64,000 bases of DNA. Source: Bacteroidota bacterium (GTDB taxonomy: Bacteria; Bacteroidota; Bacteroidia; UBA8524). The DNA is taken from positions 408,344-472,343 of the forward strand of contig WBUH01000001.1 in NCBI GenBank assembly GCA_008933805.1, read 5' to 3'. A model generated the notes under the pieces. That model saw only the letters and a program-made list of their open reading frames with translations. It searched no databases and was not told where the DNA came from. Shown one piece after another: positions 34,027 through 42,618 of this stretch. The position numbers were made by a program, and so were the translations under genes. Numbering within the stretch: the stretch's first letter is position 1; each line of letters begins with the position of its first letter.

Positions 34027-37000
34027 TTACTTATCACCGTTTTTTTGAGCTGCTTTTTTGTTACTCCATTCAATCAACTGTGCTGATAGCGGGCTACCGA
34101 TACACAATGATGAATATGTACCCAAAATAATACCTGTTGTTAGTGCAAAGGCAAAGCCCCTGATGGTTTCACCACCAAACAAGAATACTAACAGGATAAC
34201 GATAATGGTAGTTAACGAAGTCATTATCGTACGGCTAAGGGTATTGTTCAAAGCAAGGTTAATTACTTTAGAAGTATCCTTCTCGTGCTTGTGCTCACCC
34301 AAGAACTCCCTTACACGGTCAAATACAACCACAGAGTCGTTAATTGAGTAACCGATAACGGTTAGTATAGCTGCAATAAACGCTTGGTCGATTTCAAGAC
34401 CGAAAGGAACGATACCGTGCAACAATGAGAACAGCGATAGTACCAGCATTACGTCATGCACAAGCATTATAACTGTTGCCACAGCAAACTGCCAACGTCT
34501 GAAACGTATTAAAATGTAAATAAACATACCTATCAATGCCAACACGATTGACAAGATAGCAGCTTGTTTAATATCAGAAGCTACCGTTGGGCCTACTTTG
34601 TATGAGGTTAGTATTTCGTATTTACCACCTTGTGTAGTTTTTAAACCTTCATCAAGTTTTGCTAATACCATTTCGCTGGCTTTTGCATCCAAACTATTGA
34701 TTTGGTAGGTAGTGGTAATTTTTAATGAGTTATCAGTACCGTATACTTTCACTTCAGGCTTTCCTTCCAAAGGTTTTTCAAGAGCGGCACGGGCATCAGC
34801 TGCTGAAACAGGATTTTCAAACTTCACTACATACGACCAACCACCTTCAAAGTCAACACCGGTATCAAAACCGCGTGTAACCATTGAACCTATACCGGCA
34901 ATAATTAATATACCAGAAACGGTATAGAATAGTTTGCTCTTTCCAATGAAGTCAAAGTTTGCATTACGCAATAGACTCTTAGTGGCAGGGAACCAAAATG
35001 ATACGTTTTTCTCACGCTTAGCCATCCACTCAAATATTACACGGGTTAATAAAAACGCAGTGAACATAGAGCTTGCAATACCTATCAATAGGGTGATAGC
35101 AAAACCTGATATAGGGCCTGAACCAAATACAGCCAATACAGCACCTGCAAGGGCGGTGGTTAAGTTTGAGTCAATAATTGCTGAAGATGCATTCTTATAA
35201 CCGTTTGCAATAGCAGTACGAAGGTTACGACCTGCCCATATTTCTTCTTTAATACGTTCGTAGATAAGTACGTTAGCATCCACCGCCATACCCAAGGTAA
35301 GGATAATACCGGCGATACCGGGAAGGGTTAGTGCCGCTTGGAACGAAGCCAGAGTACCTACAATGAAGAACAAGTTTAGTAACACAGCTAAGTCGGCTAT
35401 TAAACCGGCGGTGTTGTAAACAATATACATGGTAAGAATAACAGCTAGGAAACCAACCAAAATAGAAAGCATACCGCTATTGATACTGTCTTTACCCAAG
35501 GTAGGACCTACAACCGCTTCTTCAACAATGCGGGCAGGAGCAGGAAGTTTACCCGCTTTAAGGATGTTTGACAAATCTTTTGCTTCTTCAGGAGTAAAGC
35601 TACCCATGATGCGTGATTGTCCGTTAGGAATTTCACCGTTAACAGTTGGAGCAGAGTATACTAAGCCATCAAGTACAATGGCCACAGCTTTTTGTGGTTT
35701 AGCAGCAGCAGCAGTGGCAGTAATTTTCCTCCACTTTTGTGCGCCTTCCAAGCTCATAGTCATGCTGATTTCGTTACCACCTAATTGGTCAACAGTTGGG
35801 CGGGCATCAGTTACTACATCACCTTCAAGAGCAGCACCACCGTCGCGTTCTGCTTTCAAGGCATACATAAACATTACTTTGCCTTCTTCATCTACCGGTT
35901 TGTTACCCCATGCAAACACCATGTCGGCAGGTAGTACTTGTTCCCTTAGTATTGAGTCGTTCAAAATAGCGTTTACTTTAGCAGTATCTTTAACTGCTGA
36001 AGAACCGATGTGTGCACCATCACCAAATGTGTATTTGCCATCTTCAGTTTGAGCGTAGTTAGGGAAGAAACCAGCTTCGATAAGGAAGTTTCTTTCTTGT
36101 GCTTTTTCAGCGGCAAGTGTTGCGCTATCCTTAGTACCGGTGTCGGCTTTTTTGGCAAGACCTGTATCAGTTTTTGATGAATCACCAATTGCTGTAGTAG
36201 AAGTTGCAGCAGCCAGTTTAGTAGTATCGTTAGCAGACTTGCTTGAATCAGCTTCATTAAGCTTATTTTTATTCTTCAAGTAATCGCTGATTTTACCAAA
36301 ATGGGCATCAAATTCTTGAACGCTGTAAACGTTCCAAAACTCAAGCTTTGCAGTGTTTTGTAACAAACGGCGTACCCTTTCAGGATTATCAACGCCCGGC
36401 AATTCAACCATTACGCGCCCTGAGTTGCCAAGCAACTGTACGGTAGGTTGGGTTACACCAAACTGGTCGATACGGGTTTTTAAGATTTTATAAATCCTGT
36501 CAACTGATGCAGCAGATTCTGTTTTAAGGTATTGTACTACCTCTTCATCGGTTGATGTAAGACTGATTTGTTGGTCTTTGTTAAAGAATACAGCACTTAG
36601 TTTAAGGTTAGGGTTACTTGCTTTAAACTGTTTTGTAAACTCATCAATTATATCTGCTTCAGGATTAACAGATTTTGCGGCTATAGCAGATTCAAGGGCT
36701 GCATTAAGTGCAGGAGACTTGCTATCGCTAGCTAAAGCCCTGATAATATCAGCTACAGAAATTTCCATTACCACGTTCATACCGCCTTGCAAGTCAAGAC
36801 CCAAGTTCAACTGGGCTTCTTTAACTTGTAGATAAGTAAAACTCTTAATACCAAGGTTATACACCTTTTCTGTGGCAATCGAGTCGAGGTATTTACGTTT
36901 CAACACGGGGTCGCCCATGCTTACTTCGTCAGCCTCTTTTTCAATCATGTAAGCCTTCAGGGTAAATGATAGCTGGTATAAACACACCAGTATCAGCGCG

Positions 37001-37035
37001 ATGGCGAAAAACTTTACAACGCCTTGATTTTTCAT
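34027..37035 (-). CDS. secDF: Fused protein translocase subunit SecDF
   Basis: A 1002-residue fusion of SecD and SecF, the usual Bacteroidota form. The SecD half starts with a membrane helix (FFAIALILVCLYQLSF) and LGLDLQGGMNVVMEIS (about 77), has the P1 domain with ELPGVDNPERVRRLLQNTAK, and the membrane motif TLPGIAGIILTLGMAVDANV with the proton-carrying Asp. The SecF half begins about residue 690 (NFDFIGKSKLFYTVSG) and has VIGYSINDSVVVFDRVRE. It uses the proton gradient to pull exported chains through SecYEG. An Ala/Thr/Asp/Lys-rich low-complexity insert (about 265-315) sits in the SecD periplasmic part. A good promoter lies upstream and a terminator follows. Confidence 0.96.
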   Translation of the reverse strand: MKNQGVVKFFAIALILVCLYQLSFTLKAYMIEKEADEVSMGDPVLKRKYLDSIATEKVYNLGIKSFTYLQVKEAQLNLGLDLQGGMNVVMEISVADIIRALASDSKSPALNAALESAIAAKSVNPEADIIDEFTKQFKASNPNLKLSAVFFNKDQQISLTSTDEEVVQYLKTESAASVDRIYKILKTRIDQFGVTQPTVQLLGNSGRVMVELPGVDNPERVRRLLQNTAKLEFWNVYSVQEFDAHFGKISDYLKNKNKLNEADSSKSANDTTKLAAATSTTAIGDSSKTDTGLAKKADTGTKDSATLAAEKAQERNFLIEAGFFPNYAQTEDGKYTFGDGAHIGSSAVKDTAKVNAILNDSILREQVLPADMVFAWGNKPVDEEGKVMFMYALKAERDGGAALEGDVVTDARPTVDQLGGNEISMTMSLEGAQKWRKITATAAAAKPQKAVAIVLDGLVYSAPTVNGEIPNGQSRIMGSFTPEEAKDLSNILKAGKLPAPARIVEEAVVGPTLGKDSINSGMLSILVGFLAVILTMYIVYNTAGLIADLAVLLNLFFIVGTLASFQAALTLPGIAGIILTLGMAVDANVLIYERIKEEIWAGRNLRTAIANGYKNASSAIIDSNLTTALAGAVLAVFGSGPISGFAITLLIGIASSMFTAFLLTRVIFEWMAKREKNVSFWFPATKSLLRNANFDFIGKSKLFYTVSGILIIAGIGSMVTRGFDTGVDFEGGWSYVVKFENPVSAADARAALEKPLEGKPEVKVYGTDNSLKITTTYQINSLDAKASEMVLAKLDEGLKTTQGGKYEILTSYKVGPTVASDIKQAAILSIVLALIGMFIYILIRFRRWQFAVATVIMLVHDVMLVLSLFSLLHGIVPFGLEIDQAFIAAILTVIGYSINDSVVVFDRVREFLGEHKHEKDTSKVINLALNNTLSRTIMTSLTTIIVILLVFLFGGETIRGFAFALTTGIILGTYSSLCIGSPLSAQLIEWSNKKAAQKNGDK

Positions 37036-37098
37036 TCGGTTCTCTTAATTATATATAAATGTCTTTAATGCGGTATTTACCAAAATTTTAAAGAACGG

Positions 37099-37129
37099 CA
37101 AATATAGACGTTGTGGTATAAAAGTGCAA
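37099..37129 (-). promoter_or_regulatory. Promoter of secDF
   Basis: On the minus strand TTG (37129-37127), 20-nt spacer, then TATATTTG (37106-37099): a near-ideal Bacteroidota promoter. Transcription would start near 37092, about 57 nt before the secDF ATG. Confidence 0.72.
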
Positions 37130-37188
37130 TGTACGCCACAGCGTTGCCGTTTTTTTTTACAAAAAGCTGATAAGCAAGATATTATAGT

Positions 37189-37884
37189 TTAACTGTTTAT
37201 TTCTATAAAACGCTCTATATCATCCTCTTTGCCAAGAATAATGATAGTGTCGGTATCGTAAATGATAGTATTTTCTTTAGGTATACCAAATATGTGGGCT
37301 TCTTTTGCAGGGAGTCCGGCACTGTCAATTACCTCATATTCACGTTTTATGGTAATAAGATTTAATTCATATTTTTCTTGCATTTGTAAGTCTCCCACGG
37401 TGCGGTTCCATACACCCTTTGGGGGGCGTATTTCTGCAATTTCGTAATCATCGGGTAATTGCAAAAAGGTCATCACACTAGGGTGTATAAGTCGTTCAGC
37501 CACAATAATTCCAACTTCATCTTCGGGTGATAGAATTTCTTTTATCCCCATTTTCTCTAGTATCATCCGTTGCTGGCGGTTACCGGCACGGGCAATAATC
37601 CGTTTCACCTTCATGTCCATCAAGTGCGCTACAGTTAGCAGCAGTGCTTCAAAGTTTTCACCAATAGCAACTACTACTGCATCCATATCGCGGATGTTTA
37701 CTGCGTCAAGTGATTTCACATCGGTACTATCCATTGTAATTGCATAGGCAACATCATCGCGCAAAGGGTCAACTTTCGATTCTTCGCTATCAATAGCTAC
37801 CACCTCAGCTCCCCTGTTTGATAATGTAAGGGCTATTTTAGAGCCAAAGCGACCCATGCCTATTACTGCAAAACGGTAATTCAT
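37189..37884 (-). CDS. TrkA/KtrA-family potassium channel regulator (RCK domains)
   Basis: A 231-residue protein with an N-terminal Rossmann RCK_N domain: FAVIGMGRFGSKIALTLSNR (GxGxxG at about 9-14), VVAIDSEESKVD with the ribose-binding acidic residue, and MDAVVVAIGENFEALLLTVA. A C-terminal RCK_C domain (about 145-229) follows, ending TIIILGKEDDIERF. Such proteins bind nucleotides and gate a membrane potassium-uptake subunit (TrkH/KtrB). The membrane partner is not in this window. It is followed downstream by secDF on the same strand after 150 nt, and preceded by udk 19 nt upstream, so trkA and udk probably share a transcript. Confidence 0.9.
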   Translation of the reverse strand: MNYRFAVIGMGRFGSKIALTLSNRGAEVVAIDSEESKVDPLRDDVAYAITMDSTDVKSLDAVNIRDMDAVVVAIGENFEALLLTVAHLMDMKVKRIIARAGNRQQRMILEKMGIKEILSPEDEVGIIVAERLIHPSVMTFLQLPDDYEIAEIRPPKGVWNRTVGDLQMQEKYELNLITIKREYEVIDSAGLPAKEAHIFGIPKENTIIYDTDTIIILGKEDDIERFIEINS

Positions 37885-37903
37885 ATAAATGCAAATGTAT
37901 TAT

Positions 37904-38545
37904 TTAACCTGTTTGAATTTTAGTCTCGGCTAATAAAGTCTTAAAATGATTTTCAACCACTTGCAGGCTGGTGGTAAAATGACTGTTATTTAAAATTATA
38001 ATATCGGCCATTTCTCTGTAGGGCGACAGGTATTTTTGAAACGCCGGCTGCACATGGTATTGCCACTGGTACAAAACCAAATCTTGGGGTATGTTTCGCT
38101 CTGTTACATCGCGTTGCAAACGTCGTTTCAGTTTCAAATCCTCGTCTGCATCCACAAACAATTTTAGCGACAACATGTCAAAAATGTCGTTGTAATAGAA
38201 AATAAAAAGCCCTTCGATTATAATGATAGGAGCGGGATTAAAATCCAGCCATTCAACAGGTTCGTTGGGGTTATTAAAATTATACGATTGTTTTTTGATA
38301 GTTTTTCCGGCAGCAAGGTTCAGCAAATCTGTATGAAAACGGGGTAAGTCAACCGATTCGGGCAGATCAAAATTTACTTCGCCATTTTCATCGCGCACTT
38401 GTTGGTCAAGCGGTTTGTAATAATCGTCTTGTGATATAAAGCAAATCTCATGAGGCCCAAATTTTTCTTTAAGTGATTTAAGAAAAAGGGTTTTGCCTGA
38501 TGCGCTTCCGCCTGTTATGCCCACAAGATAAGGTTTGCCGTCCAT
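37904..38545 (-). CDS. udk: Uridine kinase
   Basis: A 213-residue P-loop kinase: Walker A GITGGSASGKT at about 9-19, then CFISQDDYYKPLDQQ, NFDLPESVDLPRFHTDL, PIIIIEGLFIFYYNDI (Walker B-like) and FVDADEDLKLKRRLQRDVTE, the lid with arginines. The family phosphorylates uridine and cytidine in pyrimidine salvage. The length matches the usual 205-215 residues. It precedes the trkA-like gene with a 19-nt gap. Confidence 0.92.
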   Translation of the reverse strand: MDGKPYLVGITGGSASGKTLFLKSLKEKFGPHEICFISQDDYYKPLDQQVRDENGEVNFDLPESVDLPRFHTDLLNLAAGKTIKKQSYNFNNPNEPVEWLDFNPAPIIIIEGLFIFYYNDIFDMLSLKLFVDADEDLKLKRRLQRDVTERNIPQDLVLYQWQYHVQPAFQKYLSPYREMADIIILNNSHFTTSLQVVENHFKTLLAETKIQTG

Positions 38546-38619
38546 ATATGGGGTGCGAAGTTACTAAAATCTAAATGTATGCTACATTGAATTTGGTAGG
38601 CAATAGCTTAAAGCATTGT

Positions 38620-39255
38620 CTACAATTCATAATAACCGGGATAAGGAAGTCTTTTTTCAGTAGTTATATCGTCAGGAGTGGCCGCTACTACTTGCTGTTT
38701 TATATGAAGCAAGCCCGACCAATAGGGCAAGTCTAAGTCTTCTTCATCATCTGATGGAGGAGCTTGACGCAACTTGGCCGAGGCCTCATCCAACTTAAAT
38801 TTCAAAATCATGGTTTGGCGCATTTCACCTGCATTGGGCAATCTGCTTTCTTTCCAACGGCCGGGTATCATTTTCTCAGTAAATGCTTCAAGGGCATTCA
38901 TTCGTTCGGTTTCATCGGTCACAAGTTCTGCATTGGCAAAGGCAACAACTGAGCGGTAATTAACCGAGTGATGAAATACAGATTTGGCAAGCACCAACGC
39001 ATCAATATGGGTTACGCTGATACAAACCGGAATACCCTCAGCCATTTGGCGCATGTATCCGCTTCCTACCGAACCGTGAATGTATAAATAGTTGTCAATG
39101 CGGCAATACCCTGTTGGAATACTAAAAGGCTGGTTGTTTTGTGCATAGCTTAGGGTACATATCAACCCCTCGTCTAAAATGTTATAAATGGTTTCTTCGG
39201 TATAATCACCGCGTTTGGCAAGGCGGGATATTTTGGTTTTATCAGTAGCGTTCAT
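38620..39255 (-). CDS. Pyridoxamine 5'-phosphate oxidase-family flavin-binding protein
   Basis: A 211-residue protein with the split-barrel fold of the PNPOx-like / NimA group: EETIYNILDEGLICTLSYAQ, then SIPTGYCRIDNYLYIHGSVG, VCISVTHIDALVLAKSVFHH, and NYRSVVAFANAELVTDETER. Members bind FMN or F420, and some reduce nitroimidazoles. The His/Ser positions that contact the flavin are present (YIHGSVGSG). The C-terminal 40 residues carry an acidic linker (PPSDDEEDLDL). The exact substrate is not predictable. It is divergent from the small metal-handling operon that starts at 39326. Confidence 0.82.
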   Translation of the reverse strand: MNATDKTKISRLAKRGDYTEETIYNILDEGLICTLSYAQNNQPFSIPTGYCRIDNYLYIHGSVGSGYMRQMAEGIPVCISVTHIDALVLAKSVFHHSVNYRSVVAFANAELVTDETERMNALEAFTEKMIPGRWKESRLPNAGEMRQTMILKFKLDEASAKLRQAPPSDDEEDLDLPYWSGLLHIKQQVVAATPDDITTEKRLPYPGYYEL

Positions 39256-39325
39256 AGTTTTAAAAAAGTTCCGAAAGTTATGTTTCTGCCATCAATATTG
39301 CTGTATTTTCGCCCCCGATTTTGGT

Positions 39326-39706
39326 TTGAAAAAGCTACTTGCCATATTTTTATCCGTTATACTGGCATGGCCTTTATTAGTAAAGGTTGCCATTGTGGTG
39401 TATTGGCAAGCCAACCAACAGTACATAGCCCAAAACCTTTGCGAAAACCGCGATAATCCTGATAGCGATTGCGGGGGTAGTTGCCATCTTGAGAAGCAAC
39501 TTGAAAACGCCGACGAAAACAACGCTCCTTTTACACCCCATAAAGGGATTGAAAAAATAGAGATACCTGCGTTTGATATGGCCGGGCAATTGCAGTGGCA
39601 ACCCCTTGAGGCAAACAATACGGCACTGTATAATATTGCCGAAGAGTTATTTTTACCCTACGATTTTACATCACCTGTTTTCCATCCGCCCGAGGCAAAA
39701 GTTTGA
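39326..39706 (+). CDS. Small Cys-containing membrane-anchored protein, probable metal-handling operon
   Basis: The TTG at 39326 begins LKKLLAIFLSVILAWPLLVK, a clear N-terminal membrane or signal segment, giving 126 residues; the longer reading from 39215 would start inside the oppositely oriented PNPOx gene. After the helix comes the conserved-looking motif QNLCENRDNPDSDCGGSCHL followed by EKQL, with three or four Cys and a His. Short Bacteroidota proteins with a CENRxxPxxxCxGxCxLxK motif are often encoded beside transporter-like outer-membrane proteins. Metal (copper) binding is likely but not proven. The next gene, an outer-membrane protein, starts 50 nt downstream. Confidence 0.65.
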   Translation: MKKLLAIFLSVILAWPLLVKVAIVVYWQANQQYIAQNLCENRDNPDSDCGGSCHLEKQLENADENNAPFTPHKGIEKIEIPAFDMAGQLQWQPLEANNTALYNIAEELFLPYDFTSPVFHPPEAKV

Positions 39707-39756
39707 CTGCTGAAAATCTTCTAATTCTTAATCGTCAAACATTTTAAACCGTTTTA

Positions 39757-40668
39757 ATGAAAAAATATGTAACCGCCATTGTTGCAATGGTGTGTGTTGT
39801 CAATGCGCTTGCCTGCGAAGTATGCGGCTGCGCAGTTGGGGGCAGCACAATGGGTATATTGCCCCGATTTGGACGTCACTTTGTGGGGGTAAAGTATAAT
39901 TACACGTCCTTCACCTCAAAACACCAAACCTTGTTCAACGGGCAGAAGCCCGTTTATTCAACCGAATATTTTACTACTGCTACCCTGTGGGGCAGATATG
40001 TGCCGCACAAAACGGTGCAATTGTTTGCCTTTGTCCCCTACACCTACTTTGCCAGAAATGAGGACGGGATAAGCACCCGAACACAGGGTTTGGGCGATAT
40101 TACGCTTATGGCCAATTATGTATTGCTAAACACTACTGATAGTGCCAAAAGAAAGTTTAAGCACGCGTTGCAAATTGGCGGAGGAATAAAACTGCCCTTG
40201 GGGGCAACCGATAGAAGGGATGCTAACGGTATTTTACCTCAAAATATGCAGCAAGGCACCGGTTCTTTTGATGTACCTATCAACCTGCTATATACCCTTA
40301 GGTATAAAAAGGCGGGGATGAATGTTGAGGCAGGATATACGGTGAACAATGCCGGATCCAATGAGTATTGGTACGGTAATAAGTTTAACGGCGCATTGCG
40401 TTTGTTTTATTGGCAAGATTACCGCAATACCAGTTTTTTACCGCAAATAGGTATTAACTACGAGCACCGCGAGCGCGATTGGTACAAACCCGACGGATTT
40501 TTGAATTTTACGGGAGGCGATGCCCTATCGGCTACTGTTGTGGCCGATGTGTATTTTTATAAGATGGCCGTTGGGGTGGGCGTTAAACAACCCCTTATTT
40601 ATAATTGGGGTGGCGGAAGTGTTACTGAAAAAATTTCGTTCACATCAAGCATCGTTTATATGTTTTAA
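39757..40668 (+). CDS. Outer-membrane transporter-like protein with a Cys-rich N-terminus
   Basis: A 303-residue protein with a signal peptide (MKKYVTAIVAMVCVVNALA) followed at once by CEVCGCAVGG, a three-Cys motif, and then a beta-barrel-like sequence of alternating aromatic residues (FVGVKYNYTSFTSKH, TATLWGRYVPHKTVQLFAFV, GLGDITLMANYVLL, GGGIKLPLGATDRRD) ending IVYMF with terminal Phe, typical for outer-membrane barrels. The GLGDITL...GGGIKLPLG signature is that of the transporter/meta-pathway phenol porin-like group. Its place between a Cys-rich anchored protein and a His-rich lipoprotein suggests metal export or sensing. Confidence 0.75.
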   Translation: MKKYVTAIVAMVCVVNALACEVCGCAVGGSTMGILPRFGRHFVGVKYNYTSFTSKHQTLFNGQKPVYSTEYFTTATLWGRYVPHKTVQLFAFVPYTYFARNEDGISTRTQGLGDITLMANYVLLNTTDSAKRKFKHALQIGGGIKLPLGATDRRDANGILPQNMQQGTGSFDVPINLLYTLRYKKAGMNVEAGYTVNNAGSNEYWYGNKFNGALRLFYWQDYRNTSFLPQIGINYEHRERDWYKPDGFLNFTGGDALSATVVADVYFYKMAVGVGVKQPLIYNWGGGSVTEKISFTSSIVYMF

Positions 40669-40680
40669 TGTATCTAATTA

Positions 40681-41097
40681 ATGAAACCGTTTATAAAAAG
40701 GGCGGCCTTGGCTGCCATACTAGCGTTCTTTATTACTTCATGTAGCAAGAAGGAGCAAAATCCTTCTCCATCAAATAATCCGGCTGAGAAAGCAGTGTTT
40801 GATATACAATCGCCTAAAGAAGGTACTGTATTTAACATTGGCGATACTGTGTGGCTTAAGGGCACAGTTACTACTCAGGATGATTTGCACGGCTACGATG
40901 TGAAGATTACCAATACCACTGCGCAAAGTGTGGTGTTTTTTGGCGGCGACCATTTGCACGGCAATACGATAGTGTTAAACTCGTTTTGGGTTAACAATGT
41001 TAAAAGCCCCTCAGAAATGGTGTTTGAGCTGGCAATTGCAAAAAACCACAGCGGTGCTGTTGAACGACAACTTGTAAATTTCCATTGTCATCCATAG
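40681..41097 (+). CDS. His-rich lipoprotein
   Basis: A 138-residue protein with a lipoprotein signal (LAAILAFFITSC, Cys21 as lipid acceptor), then a Ser/Pro/Asn linker and a single beta-sandwich-like domain (FDIQSPKEGTVFNIGDTVWL, DVKITNTTAQSVVFFGGDHL). Histidines cluster in DDLHGYDV, GGDHLHGN and the very C-terminus FHCHP, as expected for a metal-binding site. It starts 12 nt after the barrel gene and is the last gene of the operon, before a strong terminator. No named family is certain. Confidence 0.72.
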   Translation: MKPFIKRAALAAILAFFITSCSKKEQNPSPSNNPAEKAVFDIQSPKEGTVFNIGDTVWLKGTVTTQDDLHGYDVKITNTTAQSVVFFGGDHLHGNTIVLNSFWVNNVKSPSEMVFELAIAKNHSGAVERQLVNFHCHP

Positions 41098-41121
41098 ATA
41101 TATAGAAGTTTTAATTGAGCG

Positions 41122-41156
41122 AAAAACGCCGGACAGTTTCCTGTCAGGCGTTTTTT
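41122..41156. terminator. Bidirectional terminator after the lipoprotein gene
   Basis: Stem AAAAACGCCGGACAG / CTGTCAGGCGTTTTT with a 4-nt loop and a single mismatch, between converging genes (lipoprotein on plus, VOC on minus). Confidence 0.88.
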
Positions 41157-41168
41157 GTTTAGTGCGGT

Positions 41169-41552
41169 TTACAAAAGTTGGGTAATCCACCAAGTGTTGC
41201 CAAAGGGGTCGGTTATCCCTCCGCTGCGTCCATAATCTTTGTTCTCAGGCGGAAAGATAGAAGTTGCTCCGGCGGCTATCGCTTTTGCATAACAATCATC
41301 GGCATCAGCCACATACACATACAAACCTGCTGTGCAAGGTTGCCAAGGGCCGCCTGCCTGCCCAAACATTATCAGGCTGTCGCCTATACTCACTTCGGCG
41401 TGCATAATTTCAGTACTGCCTTCGCGTGTATAGCGGCTCACTTCTTGGGCATCAAATACAGCCTTTGTAAAATCAAAAAACAACGATGCGTTGTTTAAAA
41501 TTAAATAGGGCATTACGTTGTGGTGCCCTGCGGGGATGCTAAGTGTTGTCAT
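41169..41552 (-). CDS. VOC (glyoxalase/bleomycin-resistance) family protein, PhnB-like
   Basis: A 127-residue protein of the VOC fold in the PhnB/YdcE-like group: NVMPYLILNNASLFFDFTKA, then EIMHAEVSIGDSLIMFGQAG (containing the His/Glu pair used for metal in enzymatic members), LYVYVADADDCYAKAIAAGA, and GRSGGITDPFGNTWWITQLL at the end. Members include dioxygenases, isomerases and binding proteins, so function is open. It is followed downstream by a bidirectional terminator. A -7 box lies 12 nt before the start codon. Confidence 0.88.
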   Translation of the reverse strand: MTTLSIPAGHHNVMPYLILNNASLFFDFTKAVFDAQEVSRYTREGSTEIMHAEVSIGDSLIMFGQAGGPWQPCTAGLYVYVADADDCYAKAIAAGATSIFPPENKDYGRSGGITDPFGNTWWITQLL

Positions 41553-41563
41553 AGTTTATAGAA

Positions 41564-41571
41564 CAAAGGTA
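41564..41571 (-). promoter_or_regulatory. Bacteroidota -7 box (TACCTTTG) for the VOC gene
   Basis: TACCTTTG on the minus strand ends 12 nt before the VOC start codon. It would give a leader of only a few nucleotides. No TTG at the usual distance was found. Confidence 0.42.
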
Positions 41572-41608
41572 GGGGTTGGTTTTTTGTAAAATTGTACAAA
41601 CACGACAT

Positions 41609-42415
41609 TTACGTAGCACTCATATACTCTGCGCCCTCAGCGTGGCCGCCAAAGTAGGTTTTGGGGTGATGTCCTGAAAAGGCTTTAAAATCACGGATAA
41701 AGTGCGATTGATCGTAATACCCGCAACGATGTGCAATGTGGGTAAGTGGCAGTTGGCTGCCGTATAGCTTTAAAACATTTTGAAAACGGGCAATGCGTGT
41801 GTATAGTTTGGGACTGAACCCTGAATATTCTTTGAATCTGCGCTCAAACTGGCGTACCGAAAGGCTGTAGGTATCGGCTAATAGACTAACGTTACGTGTT
41901 TCAGCATCAAACAGCACTTGTTTTATTGACGTTAAAATACCCGGATGCGGTACAAACTGTTTGTTAAGTCGTTGTTGAAAGAAACCGCAAAGCAAATGCA
42001 ACCGTTGATGATTAGTTTCAGCAAGCATCATTTGTTCTTCAAGGCAACGGCCGTCAGCATTAGCCAGGGTTTGCCAATCGGGAGCATGATTACTGGTTTC
42101 GTAGGTAGGGATGCCAAATAATAGGGGGATTGCAAACGGGTATAAGTACACCCCGAAAATGCTGAAATCTTCGGTAGTTATAAACCTTCGGTAATGTTGT
42201 GACTGACCGTGTAAATGAAACAGGGGAGAGGATAGGATGCCGTTGGGTGTGATTTCATTAAACCGGCCTTTGTAATGGCAAATCAGTTCGGGGCAACCAT
42301 CGGCATACGAGCGGTATATATAAGGAGTTTGTGCAGAAGCCTCACCCTCAAGCACCCAAAAACTGCGCACATACAGTGCCAGCGAAGGAGGTGGAGGGAT
42401 AGTGAGGTAACGCAT
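41609..42415 (-). CDS. AraC-family transcriptional regulator
   Basis: A 268-residue protein. The N-terminal part (about 1-140: YLTIPPPPSLALYVRSFWVL, YADGCPELICHYKG) matches the small-molecule-sensing domain of the DUF6597 type. The C-terminal AraC DNA-binding domain (about 165-262) has two helix-turn-helix units: SLLADTYSLSVRQFERRFKE and THIAHRCGYYDQSHFIRDFK, followed by FSGHHPKTYFG. It is upstream of, and in the same direction as, the VOC gene (56-nt gap), so it may control it. No effector can be predicted. Confidence 0.88.
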   Translation of the reverse strand: MRYLTIPPPPSLALYVRSFWVLEGEASAQTPYIYRSYADGCPELICHYKGRFNEITPNGILSSPLFHLHGQSQHYRRFITTEDFSIFGVYLYPFAIPLLFGIPTYETSNHAPDWQTLANADGRCLEEQMMLAETNHQRLHLLCGFFQQRLNKQFVPHPGILTSIKQVLFDAETRNVSLLADTYSLSVRQFERRFKEYSGFSPKLYTRIARFQNVLKLYGSQLPLTHIAHRCGYYDQSHFIRDFKAFSGHHPKTYFGGHAEGAEYMSAT

Positions 42416-42445
42416 AGTAAAACAAAAATAGAACTAAGTAATAAA

Positions 42446-42477
42446 CAAAAAAGCCTTTCAGGGTTTCTGAAAGGCTT
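42446..42477 (-). terminator. Terminator downstream of tRNA-Leu
   Basis: An 11-bp stem AAGCCTTTCAG / CTGAAAGGCTT (42451-42461 with 42467-42477) and a T run when read on the minus strand. It ends the tRNA transcript. Confidence 0.88.
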
Positions 42478-42486
42478 TCGGGGTTG

Positions 42487-42570
42487 TGCCCAAGACCGGG
42501 GTCGAACCGGTACGAGTGTTAGCTCACTGGTGTTTGAGACCAGCGCGTCTACCAATTCCGCCACCTGGGC
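42487..42570 (-). tRNA. tRNA-Leu (anticodon CAA)
   Basis: The minus strand folds as a class II tRNA of 84 nt. The acceptor stem is GCCCAGG/CTTGGGC with A73, the D arm contains AATTGGTAGACG, the anticodon stem is CTGGT/ACCAG with loop CTCAAAC (anticodon CAA, reading UUG), there is a long variable arm TGAGCTAACACTCG (part), and the T arm is ACCGGTTCGACCCCGGT. CCA is not encoded (the next bases are CAA), as usual for Bacteroidota. It lies 48 nt downstream of hscB and may be co-transcribed with it. Confidence 0.96.
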
Positions 42571-42618
42571 AGGTAGTTTTCCTTTTACTACCGCGCTGCT
42601 ACAGGGTAGCAGGGATAA

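Noticed and set aside
39215..39325. Longer N-terminus for the Cys-rich anchored protein
   Set aside because: The extension starts inside the divergent PNPOx-family gene, and the signal-anchor begins at the TTG at 39326.
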